DNA of 16,811 nucleotides from Chitinophagaceae bacterium (GCA_003455235.1 DMRT01000253.1:1-16811); one strand, 5' to 3'; shown: positions 8,342-16,034, counted from the stretch's first letter. Translations and numbers: made by a program. The notes: a model not told the origin generated them from the sequence alone.

Positions 8342-11260
8342 TCACTTAATTTCAATTTCATCAATGAATAAATGCGTATCCCCGCCTGCTCCTTCGTGCC
8401 AGGCAGGCATTTTACCAAACTGAACAGCTTTAACCCGTACATACCTTGCTGAAACAGGCGCAAAGGTCGCTTCCACCTTTTTTACCTGTACTTTCCGGTC
8501 TTCAACAGGCAGGAAATTCTCTCCGCTGTACACCTCTTTAAAATCTTTGCCGTCGGCAGATACTTCAACAACAAATTTTCGTGGTGCCACAATCCATGGT
8601 CCCACATCCTGCAGAAATCCGGCAGTAACTTTTGAAATGGTTTTTGTTTCCTGCATATCAATAACGGCATCCAGGTCGGCCTTTTGATAGCCCTGCCAGT
8701 TGCCTTTGCGCCAATTAGTACTTCCTTCAATACCATCGATTAAACCAAAGGCCCCGCCCCCATCGTATTGTTGTTCAAATTGTGTGTTCAGCCTGATGGT
8801 CCAGTTATTCGGGCGCTTCAAAAACCTGGCTGTAGTAATGTAACTTGCCTCGCCCGTTTGATTATTAATAGCAACGGCTTTAATAGTTACCGATGTGTCA
8901 ACATAAAAATCACCGGTATATTTCTTTGATGAAGCATTCGGTAACGATCCGTCAGTGGAATAATAATATGAAACCCCAGCCTGGTTTGAGTTGATCGTGA
9001 TTGTTTTATTTCCTGTAAATGACATAGCCCCTCCATCAATGACAGGGTTCAATACAATCGGATGATCATTGATTGCCGTAACAGGCATGCCTGTTTTACC
9101 GAAGCCGGAGGGTTTGTCTCCCATCACAAAACTTATCAACCCTCCCTTATTAATATCGAAGTAAGACAAGTATGAATTATTATGGGCAGTATTATTCAAC
9201 GCAATTGATTGTACATAAAAATTTTTATCGCTAACCTCCTTTGCTTTTAGTGTAAATATCCTGCCGTTCTCCAGGTGAATGGCGGCGGAAGCAAATAACG
9301 GAGTACCGATAATAAAATCCGTTGTGCCCGGTGTAACAGGATAAAAGCCCAATGCACTGAGTACATACCAGGCACTCATCTGACCGCAGTCTTCATTCCC
9401 GGATAAGCCGTCCGGTGCATCGTGATACATTTCGTTCATGATGCGATGAACCATTGCCTGGGTTTTATATGCTGCGCCGGTGAAGTTGTACAAATAGGCT
9501 ATGTGATGGCTAGGCTCATTTCCGTGTGCATACTGCCCGATGAGCCCGGTGATATCGCTTTGATTCCGGCCGGTTGTTTGTGAATTTTCAGAGAAGAGAT
9601 CATCCAGTTTCTCCTCCATGTATTTCCGTCCTCCAATCAGGTTAAGATAGCCCTCTACATCCTGCGGCATGTAAAAAGAATACTGCCAGCTGTTGGCTTC
9701 GGTGAAATTATTATTCACTTCCCTTGGATCAAACGGCGAAACCCAGTTACCATTCTTCCGTGGCCGCATGAACCCGGTCTGGAGATTGAACAGATTCTTG
9801 TACGACTGTGCCCGGCGGATGTAATTCACATAATCCTGCTGTGCACCCAGTTTTTTTGCAAACTGGGCAATACACCAGTCGTCGTAAGCATATTCCAGGG
9901 TTTTACTTACGCTCTCGTGTTCATCATCCATCTCCAGTATGCCATGATCCATCAAAGCGGGAAGACCCAGGTGGTTCCAGGTAGAACTTTTTTTCATGGC
10001 TTCCAATGCAAGTTTTGTGTCAAATTGATTCAATCCTTTCATGTAGGCATCCACGATCACCGGCACACTGTGATACCCGATCATGCAATCTGTTTCGCAG
10101 CTGCTGAGTTCCCAAACCGGCAACCGTCCGCCCTGCTGGTACTGTACCAAAAACGATTTGATGTAATCGATCGTACGCTTCTGATCAATAATGGTATACA
10201 AGGGATGAGCGCCACGGTATGTATCCCACAGAGAGAAAACAGAATAATTGGTAAACCCTTCTGCTTTGTGGATTTTGTTATCCCTGCCCCGGTATTGACC
10301 ATCCACATCCATATTGATATTGGGCACCACCATAGTATGGTAAAGGGCAGTGTAAAAAGTGCGAAGTTGTTTTTTATCATTGCTGCTTACATCGATCTTA
10401 CTCAATTCCTTATTCCATTTTTTGACAGCAGCATCTGCCACCGCCTGGAAATTCCATCCGGTTGCTTCGGCCTGCATATTTCGTTGGGCACCTTCGATAC
10501 TTACGCCTGAGATGGCTACTTTCGCCATTACCACCGGCTTGTCCATATTACCAAAGCTGAAGAATGCTTTTATGTTCTTACCGGAAACCTCTTTTGTTTT
10601 TTCAGTCAGTTTATCATCTTTCCAGATACCGTATTCGGTAAACGGGACCGAGAACTCAATCACAAAATACACATACTGGTTATCGGCCCATGCCTTGCTT
10701 CTGCGCAAACCGGCAATGGTATGATCATTTAATACCTGAACCGATGATTCCAGTACTTCATCGCGATGCTTGAGATCAAGAATGATATTGGCACCTCCGT
10801 TACCAAAGAGGTAATGATGGAATCCCACCCGTTCAGTGGCCGTAAGCATTACGTTCACGCCATTGTTCAGCTGAACAGAATAAAAACCGGGGGATGCCTT
10901 TTCCTTATCGTGGGAGAATGTTGATCCATATATTTTATTATCGGGAGATGGCTTCGAGGTCATTGGCATCAGTAATATATCCCCGTAATCGCTGCACCCC
11001 GTTCCACTCAGGTGAGTATGGGTAAAGCCATAAATGTAATCGTCGGAATAATGATAGCCGCTGCAACCATCCCAGCCTTCGAGCCGGGTATCGGGACTCA
11101 GCTGCACCATGCCATGCGGCAATACGGCACCGGGGTAGGTATGACCGTGGCCTCCGGTTCCGATAAAAGGATCCACATATTTTGTATAATCCTTTTGAGC
11201 CAGAAGGCTAAAGGAGAAAAAGAAAAAGAAAGAGGCGGTGAGGATGAGTTTATTTTTCAC
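8342..11260 (-). CDS. Secreted GH92 alpha-mannosidase with chitobiase-type and discoidin-like C-terminal domains
   Basis: The protein is 972 residues from GTG 11260, which gives a clean signal peptide (MKNKLILTASFFFFFSFSLL, then AQ). A TTG at 11278 would add six residues and is less likely. The GH92 core starts with YVDPFIGTGGHGHTYPGAV and contains SLWDTYRGAHPLY and, near residues 620-640, GNEDCGQMSAWYVLSALGFY, the region holding acidic catalytic and Ca2+-site residues in this family. Residues about 740-815 form a chitobiase/hexosaminidase C-terminal type beta-sandwich (YYYSTDGSLPNASSKKY). From about 820 to the end there is an F5/8-type-C-like domain (WRKGNWQGYQ, ending HLFIDEIEI). GH92 enzymes are Ca2+-dependent exo-mannosidases, mostly alpha-1,2, acting on N-glycans or yeast mannan. 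No SusC/SusD genes are adjacent, so this is not a typical polysaccharide utilization locus. Confidence 0.93.
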   Translation of the reverse strand: MKNKLILTASFFFFFSFSLLAQKDYTKYVDPFIGTGGHGHTYPGAVLPHGMVQLSPDTRLEGWDGCSGYHYSDDYIYGFTHTHLSGTGCSDYGDILLMPMTSKPSPDNKIYGSTFSHDKEKASPGFYSVQLNNGVNVMLTATERVGFHHYLFGNGGANIILDLKHRDEVLESSVQVLNDHTIAGLRRSKAWADNQYVYFVIEFSVPFTEYGIWKDDKLTEKTKEVSGKNIKAFFSFGNMDKPVVMAKVAISGVSIEGAQRNMQAEATGWNFQAVADAAVKKWNKELSKIDVSSNDKKQLRTFYTALYHTMVVPNINMDVDGQYRGRDNKIHKAEGFTNYSVFSLWDTYRGAHPLYTIIDQKRTIDYIKSFLVQYQQGGRLPVWELSSCETDCMIGYHSVPVIVDAYMKGLNQFDTKLALEAMKKSSTWNHLGLPALMDHGILEMDDEHESVSKTLEYAYDDWCIAQFAKKLGAQQDYVNYIRRAQSYKNLFNLQTGFMRPRKNGNWVSPFDPREVNNNFTEANSWQYSFYMPQDVEGYLNLIGGRKYMEEKLDDLFSENSQTTGRNQSDITGLIGQYAHGNEPSHHIAYLYNFTGAAYKTQAMVHRIMNEMYHDAPDGLSGNEDCGQMSAWYVLSALGFYPVTPGTTDFIIGTPLFASAAIHLENGRIFTLKAKEVSDKNFYVQSIALNNTAHNNSYLSYFDINKGGLISFVMGDKPSGFGKTGMPVTAINDHPIVLNPVIDGGAMSFTGNKTITINSNQAGVSYYYSTDGSLPNASSKKYTGDFYVDTSVTIKAVAINNQTGEASYITTARFLKRPNNWTIRLNTQFEQQYDGGGAFGLIDGIEGSTNWRKGNWQGYQKADLDAVIDMQETKTISKVTAGFLQDVGPWIVAPRKFVVEVSADGKDFKEVYSGENFLPVEDRKVQVKKVEATFAPVSARYVRVKAVQFGKMPAWHEGAGGDTHLFIDEIEIK

Positions 11261-11348
11261 GTCAATCGTTTTATGCAAGATAATATGAATTGAAAGACTT
11301 CAGAAGTTTTATAGACGGCTGACGTTTTAAAAAACATCGGGTGGCTAT

Positions 11349-11374
11349 AAAAAAAATCCCACCGGTTGGCGGGA
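11349..11374 (-). terminator. Rho-independent terminator after ssb
   Basis: Read on the minus strand, TCCCGCC-AACC-GGTGGGA forms a 7-bp stem with a 4-base loop, followed by eight T. One pair is G-U in minus-strand RNA but would be an A-C mismatch in plus-strand RNA, and the T run is on the minus side. So it terminates the regulator-DinB-ssb unit and separates it from the GH92 gene. Confidence 0.85.
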
Positions 11375-11397
11375 CTTCATTTATTGGTGTGTGTACA

Positions 11398-11826
11398 TTA
11401 AAATGGAAGATCATCATCCGGCGCAGCTACAGCCTGCTGTGTTTTGATCACCGGTGCTGAGCTTATGCCCGTATTGGCTACATTACCTGTGCCGGAACCT
11501 TGTCCTTCCACATTACCGCCCAGCAGCTGTACAGCCTGTACCCGCATACGCAGGGTGGCGGCGGCCTGTCCTTCCTTATTGGTGTAGGCATCGGCCTCGG
11601 GGGCTCCCTCGGCGTATACCGTTCTTCCTTTGGTAAGATAAGGTGCAATGCCAGTCCTGTCTGTCCAGTAAGCACATTCCACCCAGGTGGTGCGCTCTTT
11701 CTGGTTTCCCTGTGCGTCTTTGAAACGTTCGGTGTGGGCGACACTGAAGTTGATCACATTTTTTCCGTTTACCTCTTTTACGATGCAGTCTTTTCCAAGA
11801 TTGCCGATGATCTGAAGTTTAATCAT
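11398..11826 (-). CDS. ssb: Single-stranded DNA-binding protein
   Basis: The 142-residue protein has an N-terminal OB fold (about residues 1-105) beginning MIKLQIIGNLGKDCIVKEVN, with FSVAHTERFKD and RTTWVECAYW matching bacterial SSB. A low-complexity Gly/Ser/Ala linker follows, then the acidic tip DDDLPF, which in SSB recruits repair and replication partners. It covers ssDNA in replication, recombination and repair. It is the last gene of a unit with a LexA-like regulator and a DinB-superfamily protein, 54 bp after the latter, and is followed by a strong terminator. I did not find a convincing promoter of its own. Whether it is the only SSB of the genome or a second, regulated copy cannot be told from the window. 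Confidence 0.96.
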   Translation of the reverse strand: MIKLQIIGNLGKDCIVKEVNGKNVINFSVAHTERFKDAQGNQKERTTWVECAYWTDRTGIAPYLTKGRTVYAEGAPEADAYTNKEGQAAATLRMRVQAVQLLGGNVEGQGSGTGNVANTGISSAPVIKTQQAVAAPDDDLPF

Positions 11827-11880
11827 AACTGTGTTTTTAATTGTTAATCGATGTATCTGGTTAAAAGCTAAAATTAAACG

Positions 11881-12351
11881 TTAATCCCATACATTGGGCC
11901 GGGGTGATTTTAATGTGCGTAAATAATCCAGCAACTGGCCGGTATGCACACTTTCGTGGTATGCCATCCGCAATAAATAGTCGCCGAGCCGGCGGTGTTG
12001 CTTCTTTTCCTTCCGGGTAATATATGTTTCTTCCAGTTCTTTCAAAGAAAAAGAATGCACCATCTTCAGGAATTTCTCCCGGTAAGGCTGGGCATTCTTT
12101 AATTCATCGTCCACGGTAGTGTACGGATTTTTTGCCAGCGGACTTTCGTAATCGCCCAGTGCACCCCGGTGAAGAATGATGTGATGGTAAACGTTTTCTG
12201 ATTCCAGCACGTGGCGGATCATTTCAAAACAGCTCATCGCATCCGGGTCTGGTTTCCAATAAAGGTCTTCTTCCCGTATCCCTTTCCATACTTTTATACT
12301 TCTCCGCCTGGCCTCTTCAAAGTTCAGGATCAGGAGTTCTTTAGCATTCAT
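11881..12351 (-). CDS. DinB-superfamily (four-helix bundle, putative metal-binding) protein
   Basis: The 156-residue protein has the DinB/YfiT-like pattern: an N-terminal helix with a conserved Trp context (VWKGIREEDLYWKPDP), a helix with RHVLESENVYHH, and a late helix with AYHESVHTGQLLDYL. The spaced His residues fit the three-His metal site of the superfamily. Such proteins often act as thiol-dependent transferases or are of unknown role. The name comes from the Bacillus damage-inducible gene and is unrelated to DNA polymerase IV. It starts 26 bp after the XRE/S24 repressor gene and 54 bp before ssb on the same strand, so co-transcription is likely. That context is the only hint of a stress role. 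Confidence 0.85.
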   Translation of the reverse strand: MNAKELLILNFEEARRRSIKVWKGIREEDLYWKPDPDAMSCFEMIRHVLESENVYHHIILHRGALGDYESPLAKNPYTTVDDELKNAQPYREKFLKMVHSFSLKELEETYITRKEKKQHRRLGDYLLRMAYHESVHTGQLLDYLRTLKSPRPNVWD

Positions 12352-12377
12352 TCCTGGCTATACTTTCTTATGCTTAT

Positions 12378-13136
12378 TTAATTCAGTTTCTTTTTAAGGG
12401 TACTTACCTGGCTTTGCAGGTTATTAACCATGCTGGCCAGTGAATTCATATCCCAGCGCTGCTGTGCACTCACTTTGCTGATCACCATCTGCGCCGCCCA
12501 AAGCTCAGCCACATCCTCAGTATTCACCTGGTATGGCTGGTATTGAGGGTTATCGCTTACCAGGGTGAGTTTATTCTTTGACCGGTTATCTTTCTGAACA
12601 CGTTTATAAACAATACCCTCACTCCTGCTCACTACTATATACGCCTGGCTGTTCTTCACATCATTCAGGTCATCCACCTTTTCACAAACGATGATGCTTC
12701 CGCTGGGCGTTGGCAGCATACTATCACCAATGATTTCAAAAGCCCGGTAATTACCGCCCGACAGCATCGGAAGCGTGAACGTGTTCAGCTCATCGATGAA
12801 TTCGCTGTCGGCATAATTGGCCAGGTAACCAGCTGCTGCTTTCACAGGCACAAAATGAATCACGTTCCGGTCGGCCGACATCATCTTGATCTGCCGACGT
12901 TTGGCCAGGTAATTACCCGACCCGGAATTATTACCCAGGTCTTTCAAAAAAAGTTCATCCAGTGTGAGCTTGAAGATATCTGCCACAATTTCCAGTACAT
13001 CCAGCCGGGGGTCTGCCCTTTCTTCCTCATAGGCTCCCACCAGCGAACGTTTAATACCGAGTTTATTGGCGAATTCTTCCTGTGTCCATCCCCGCAGCTT
13101 GCGCAGGTATTTCAGGTTTTGTCCGGCTATTGACAT
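12378..13136 (-). CDS. XRE-family HTH / S24 LexA-like repressor
   Basis: The 252-residue protein has an N-terminal helix-turn-helix (residues about 4-60; LKYLRKLRGWTQEEFANKLG, then RSLVGAYEEERADPRLDVLE). An S24 peptidase-like domain follows. The likely catalytic dyad is Ser139 in IIGDSMLPT and Lys178 in IVYKRVQK, 39 residues apart (37 in E. coli LexA). A candidate Ala102-Gly103 self-cleavage site lies in VKAAAGYL, 36 residues before the Ser (34 in LexA). Residues about 230-252 form a short coiled coil (SMVNNLQSQVSTLKKKLN). The family represses genes by dimer binding and may be inactivated by RecA-stimulated self-cleavage. Two palindromes over its own promoter suggest autorepression. It leads the DinB-ssb unit. 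Confidence 0.92.
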   Translation of the reverse strand: MSIAGQNLKYLRKLRGWTQEEFANKLGIKRSLVGAYEEERADPRLDVLEIVADIFKLTLDELFLKDLGNNSGSGNYLAKRRQIKMMSADRNVIHFVPVKAAAGYLANYADSEFIDELNTFTLPMLSGGNYRAFEIIGDSMLPTPSGSIIVCEKVDDLNDVKNSQAYIVVSRSEGIVYKRVQKDNRSKNKLTLVSDNPQYQPYQVNTEDVAELWAAQMVISKVSAQQRWDMNSLASMVNNLQSQVSTLKKKLN

Positions 13137-13142
13137 GGCACA

Positions 13143-13157
13143 ACTAATTTGGTTAGT
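13143..13157. promoter_or_regulatory. Palindromic operator 1 (ACTAA-N5-TTAGT)
   Basis: The sequence ACTAATTTGGTTAGT is a perfect 5-5-5 palindrome lying just downstream of the -7 box of the repressor gene, over the likely transcription start and seven bases before the ATG. Its architecture equals operator 2, with a centre-to-centre distance of 23 bp, about two helical turns. The likely ligand is the XRE/S24 repressor encoded beside it. Confidence 0.7.
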
Positions 13158-13158
13158 A

Positions 13159-13189
13159 CAAATATACTAAACTATTTAGTTTTACAAAA
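13159..13189 (-). promoter_or_regulatory. Bacteroidota-type promoter of the XRE/S24 unit
   Basis: On the minus strand TTTTG (13189-13185) is followed after 18 bp by TATATTTG (13166-13159), a perfect TAnnTTTG -7 box. The start codon is at 13136, giving a leader of roughly 15 bases. Both palindromic operators overlap this promoter, one between the boxes and one over the start. Confidence 0.65.
13166..13180. promoter_or_regulatory. Palindromic operator 2 (ACTAA-N5-TTAGT)
   Basis: The sequence ACTAAACTATTTAGT has the same half-sites and 5-base spacer as operator 1. It fills most of the space between the -33 and -7 boxes of the minus-strand promoter, where bound protein would block RNA polymerase. 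Confidence 0.7.
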
Positions 13190-13268
13190 TTTATTTTTCC
13201 GGGGCAGATACCGAAACGGGAAAACAGCCGTTATAAATTCCCTGTGCATCTGTTCTGCAACTCCCCGG

Positions 13269-13301
13269 TTGAAGGAATCTGATCCAGTTCTTGTATTTTT
13301 G
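13269..13301 (+). promoter_or_regulatory. Bacteroidota-type promoter of the membrane protein-surE-lpxB run
   Basis: TTG at 13269-13271 is followed after 22 bp by TATTTTTG at 13294-13301, a full match to TAnnTTTG. The ATG at 13318 is 16 bases after the box, so the leader is about 10 bases. The box rules out an upstream in-frame TTG (13291) as translation start, since it would lie before the transcript begins. Confidence 0.55.
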
Positions 13302-13317
13302 CCGCAAATCTTTCTAT

Positions 13318-13776
13318 ATGAATTATCAACTGGTGATACACAGTATACTCCGCTGGGCGGTGGTGATACTTGGCCTCTGGGCAGTACTGTCGGCTATATC
13401 AGCCATACTATCCAAAAGGGAATACCGGAATGCGGATAATAAAGTAAGCCTGTTCTTCATGATCAGCTGCGATATCCAGCTGCTGCTGGGACTTATCCTG
13501 TACTTCACCGGCATGTGGTTCGATAAACTGAAATCGGGGGTAGGCAGCCTTGATAAATCCGAGCGCTTTTTCGCCATGGAGCATGCGGTCATGATGATCA
13601 TCGCCTGGCTGCTGGTTCATATCGGAAGAAGCATGGTTAAACGGGCCGATAACGACGCACAGAAACATAAACGCACACTTATTTATTTCGGCATCGCCCT
13701 GGTCATCATCCTGGCCATGATTCCCTGGCCCTTCCGGGCGCCGGGTATTGCCAGGGGATGGTTCCCGCAATTTTAG
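13318..13776 (+). CDS. Four-helix membrane protein, possibly cytochrome b-like (function unknown)
   Basis: The 152-residue protein starts at ATG 13318 (MNYQLVIHSILRWAVVILGL). Four membrane helices are predicted: near residues 12-31, 44-64, 86-104 and 121-138. Histidines occur in or next to helices (IHSILRW in helix 1; MEHAVMMIIAWLLVHIGRS in helix 3), which could bind heme. I recall similar Bacteroidota proteins being labelled 'cytochrome B', but heme binding is not shown. The C-terminus, WPFRAPGIARGWFPQF, is rich in aromatic and Pro/Gly residues. It precedes surE by 5 bp, so the two are very likely co-transcribed. Confidence 0.75.
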   Translation: MNYQLVIHSILRWAVVILGLWAVLSAISAILSKREYRNADNKVSLFFMISCDIQLLLGLILYFTGMWFDKLKSGVGSLDKSERFFAMEHAVMMIIAWLLVHIGRSMVKRADNDAQKHKRTLIYFGIALVIILAMIPWPFRAPGIARGWFPQF

Positions 13777-13781
13777 TACCT

Positions 13782-14567
13782 ATGACAAAGAACAAAAAAC
13801 CCAAGCCCATCATCCTGATCACAAATGATGACGGCATTACAGCCCCCGGCATCCGCAACCTGGTGGAAGCGGTAAAAGATCTTGGAAAAGTAGTAGTGGT
13901 GGCTCCCGATAAACCGCAAAGCGGCATGGGGCATGCCATTACCATCGGCCACCCGCTGCGTATGCACAAAGTGGACCTCTTTGGCGATATTGAAGCCTGG
14001 CAAACAACCGGCACCCCGGTAGATTGCGTGAAACTGGCCGTTGATAAAGTGCTGCACCGTAAACCCGACCTATGCCTCAGCGGCATCAACCACGGCGCCA
14101 ATCATTCCATCAACGTTATTTACAGCGGCACCATGAGTGCGGCCATGGAAGCGGCCATTGAAAGCATCCCCAGCATCGGATTTTCATTGCTTGATTACAG
14201 CGTGGAAGCCGACTTCGGTCCCTCCCGGTATTATATCAAGAAGATAGTAAGCGCTCTGCTGCAACAGAAAATGGACAAGCACCTGCTGCTGAACGTGAAC
14301 ATACCAGCCGTTGGGCTCGACCTGATTAAAGGGGTACGGGTATGCAAACAGGCTTATGCCAAATACGAAGAGGATTTTACAGAACGCAAGGATCCGCACG
14401 GAAAAAAATACTACTGGCTCACCGGCGAGTTCGTGAACTTCGACAAGAGCAAGGATACCGATGTGTGGGCGCTGAAAAATAATTACATCAGCGTGGTGCC
14501 TGTACAGTTTGACCTTACCAATTACGAACTGAAAAAACAATTAGAGAAAAAGAACCTCTTTAAATAA
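13782..14567 (+). CDS. surE: 5'/3'-nucleotidase SurE
   Basis: The 261-residue protein starts at ATG 13782 (MTKNKKPKPIILITNDDG). The earlier in-frame ATG at 13758 would run inside the preceding gene. SurE motifs are all present: the Asp-Asp metal ligands in ITNDDGITAPGI, the Ser in PDKPQSGMGHAIT, and the Asn in LSGINHGANHSINVIYSGT. The enzyme removes phosphate from nucleoside monophosphates and short polyphosphates using a divalent metal, and is cytoplasmic. Length fits the family (about 250-265). Its stop codon overlaps the next start as TAATG, which implies translational coupling to the small membrane protein gene. Confidence 0.97.
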   Translation: MTKNKKPKPIILITNDDGITAPGIRNLVEAVKDLGKVVVVAPDKPQSGMGHAITIGHPLRMHKVDLFGDIEAWQTTGTPVDCVKLAVDKVLHRKPDLCLSGINHGANHSINVIYSGTMSAAMEAAIESIPSIGFSLLDYSVEADFGPSRYYIKKIVSALLQQKMDKHLLLNVNIPAVGLDLIKGVRVCKQAYAKYEEDFTERKDPHGKKYYWLTGEFVNFDKSKDTDVWALKNNYISVVPVQFDLTNYELKKQLEKKNLFK

Positions 14568-14869
14568 TGCTGAAGAAAGACAACTTCCTTTTTGGATTCA
14601 TCCTGGGCCTCATCGCCCCCATTGGCGGATTCATCATCTATAAATATTACAAGTTCTCCATCTACAGCTGGAAAGAAGTACTGAACTTCTTTTTTTTCGA
14701 GCCCGATGGGCACCGGTTGCTCACCGTGGCCATCAGTCTTTCTTTACTGGCCAATGCCCTGTTCTTCACTCTTTACATCAATGCACGTATTGATAAAACA
14801 GCCAAGGGGATTTTCTGGGCAACACTCATTTACGCCATAACCGCACTCAGCATTAAAACATTTGGGTAA
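14567..14869 (+). CDS. Small membrane protein of unknown function coupled to surE
   Basis: The 100-residue protein begins MLKKDNFLFGFILGLIAPIG and has three predicted membrane helices: about residues 7-25, 53-72 and 80-97. The first loop is aromatic-rich (KYYKFSIYSW) and contains a run of four Phe. I do not recognise a named domain. Its ATG shares one base with the surE stop codon (TAATG), and lpxB begins 19 bp after its end. The position between surE and lpxB suggests an envelope role, but this is inference from context only. Confidence 0.8.
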   Translation: MLKKDNFLFGFILGLIAPIGGFIIYKYYKFSIYSWKEVLNFFFFEPDGHRLLTVAISLSLLANALFFTLYINARIDKTAKGIFWATLIYAITALSIKTFG

Positions 14870-14888
14870 TTATCGCTTACTTTAGGGT

Positions 14889-16034
14889 ATGAAGTATTAC
14901 ATTATTTCCGGTGAGGCAAGCGGCGATCTTCACGGCAGCAACCTCATCCGTGAACTGAGGAAAAGAGATGCAGCAGCTGATATACGCTGCTGGGGTGGCG
15001 ATAAAATGCAGGCAGCCGGCGCCACGCTGGTGAAGCATTACAAGGAACTTGCCTTCATGGGTTTTATTGAAGTACTGAATAACCTCGGCACCATCCTTCG
15101 AAACATTAAGTTCTGCAAGGAAGACATTACCGCTTACCAGCCCGATGCGCTCATCCTCATCGATTATCCCGGGTTTAACTTACGCATTGCCAAATGGGCC
15201 AAACAACAGGGCTTTAAAGTGATCTATTACATCTCCCCGCAGGTATGGGCCTGGAAAGAGAACCGGGTGAAGGGCATTAAAGAAAACGTAGACAAAATGC
15301 TGGTCATCCTTCCCTTCGAAAAAGAGTTTTATAAAAAATGGAATTACGAAGTGGAATATGTGGGACACCCGCTGGTGGAAGTGGTGGAAGACTTTATGAA
15401 TAAAGAACAATCGACAGGGAATGATGGACTTCAAACCTCAAACTTCAAACCGCAAACGTCAAACACCATCGCCTTATTACCCGGCAGCCGCAAACAGGAG
15501 ATCCTGAAAAAGTTACCCATCATGCTGGAAGTGACAAAACAGTTTCCTGAATACCGTTTTGTAGTGGCGAAGGCACCCGGACTGGAAGAAAGTTTTTACC
15601 ATGAACTTTTACAACCATACCAGAACGTATCCTGGGTGGTGGATAAAACCTATTCCCTGCTCATGCAATCGAAAGCGGCCCTGGTAACAAGCGGCACCGC
15701 CACGCTGGAAACAGCCTTGTTCGGCGTGCCGGAAGTAATCTGTTACAAAGGAAATGCCTTATCGTACCAGATTGCCAAACGCCTCGTGAACATTAAATTC
15801 ATCGGGCTGGTAAACCTCATCATGGACAAAGAAGTGGTGAAGGAACTGATACAGGATGACCTGACGGTGAACAACATCACTCACGAACTTAACCTGTTGC
15901 TGAATGATGCGGCCAAACAGCAGCAGATAAAGGAAGATTATTCCGCATTAAAAAACCTGTTGAAAAAAGGAGGCAATGCTTCGGCCAATGCAGCAGCCTG
16001 TATTCATGCTTTTCTAACCCCTGCGCACAAATAA
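14889..16034 (+). CDS. lpxB: Lipid-A-disaccharide synthase
   Basis: The 381-residue GT19 enzyme condenses UDP-2,3-diacylglucosamine with lipid X to make the lipid A disaccharide at the inner membrane. It opens with KYYIISGEASGDLHGSNLI (the GEASGD motif), has YISPQVWAWKENRVKGI and VILPFEKEFY in the middle, and LLPGSRKQEI and VTSGTATLETALFGVPEVI in the C-terminal domain. Overall length equals the E. coli enzyme (382). Residues 181-192, in the linker between the two domains, are encoded by five tandem 7-bp repeats (15430-15464). The gene lies 19 bp after the small membrane protein gene, and its 3' end overlaps a convergent small gene by 21 bp. No terminator is seen. Confidence 0.97.
   Translation: MKYYIISGEASGDLHGSNLIRELRKRDAAADIRCWGGDKMQAAGATLVKHYKELAFMGFIEVLNNLGTILRNIKFCKEDITAYQPDALILIDYPGFNLRIAKWAKQQGFKVIYYISPQVWAWKENRVKGIKENVDKMLVILPFEKEFYKKWNYEVEYVGHPLVEVVEDFMNKEQSTGNDGLQTSNFKPQTSNTIALLPGSRKQEILKKLPIMLEVTKQFPEYRFVVAKAPGLEESFYHELLQPYQNVSWVVDKTYSLLMQSKAALVTSGTATLETALFGVPEVICYKGNALSYQIAKRLVNIKFIGLVNLIMDKEVVKELIQDDLTVNNITHELNLLLNDAAKQQQIKEDYSALKNLLKKGGNASANAAACIHAFLTPAHK
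15430..15464. repeat. 7-bp tandem repeat (NNCAAAC x5) inside lpxB
   Basis: Five adjacent heptamers, TTCAAAC, CTCAAAC, TTCAAAC, CGCAAAC and GTCAAAC, share CAAAC exactly. The 35 bp lie in the lpxB reading frame and code for a polar segment around QTSNFKPQTSNT. Because 7 is not a multiple of 3, the frame rotates through the units and single-unit gain or loss would shift the frame. Confidence 0.8.

Noticed and set aside
9917..10510. Long plus-strand open frame (197 codons) opposite the GH92 gene
   Set aside because: It is fully antisense to a strongly supported GH92 domain, its translation has no recognisable domain, and it is His/Cys/Pro-rich in the way antisense frames of this composition often are.
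8342..11260. Polysaccharide utilization locus centred on the GH92 gene
   Set aside because: No SusC/SusD pair, sensor or other glycoside hydrolase is next to it. The neighbours are an amino-acid permease and ssb, with terminators on both sides.
11881..12351. DNA polymerase IV (dinB) reading of the DinB-family gene
   Set aside because: The protein is only 156 residues with a His-bearing four-helix pattern and lacks all Y-family polymerase motifs. The shared name is historical.
13291..13317. Upstream TTG start for the four-helix membrane protein
   Set aside because: The TTG overlaps the predicted -7 box (13294-13301), so it would lie before the transcription start. The ATG at 13318 gives a normal membrane-protein N-terminus.
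15430..15464. CRISPR-like or insertion-sequence remnant reading of the lpxB repeat
   Set aside because: Units are 7 bp with no spacers, there are no cas genes, and no transposase or target-site duplication is visible. It is a simple tandem repeat.
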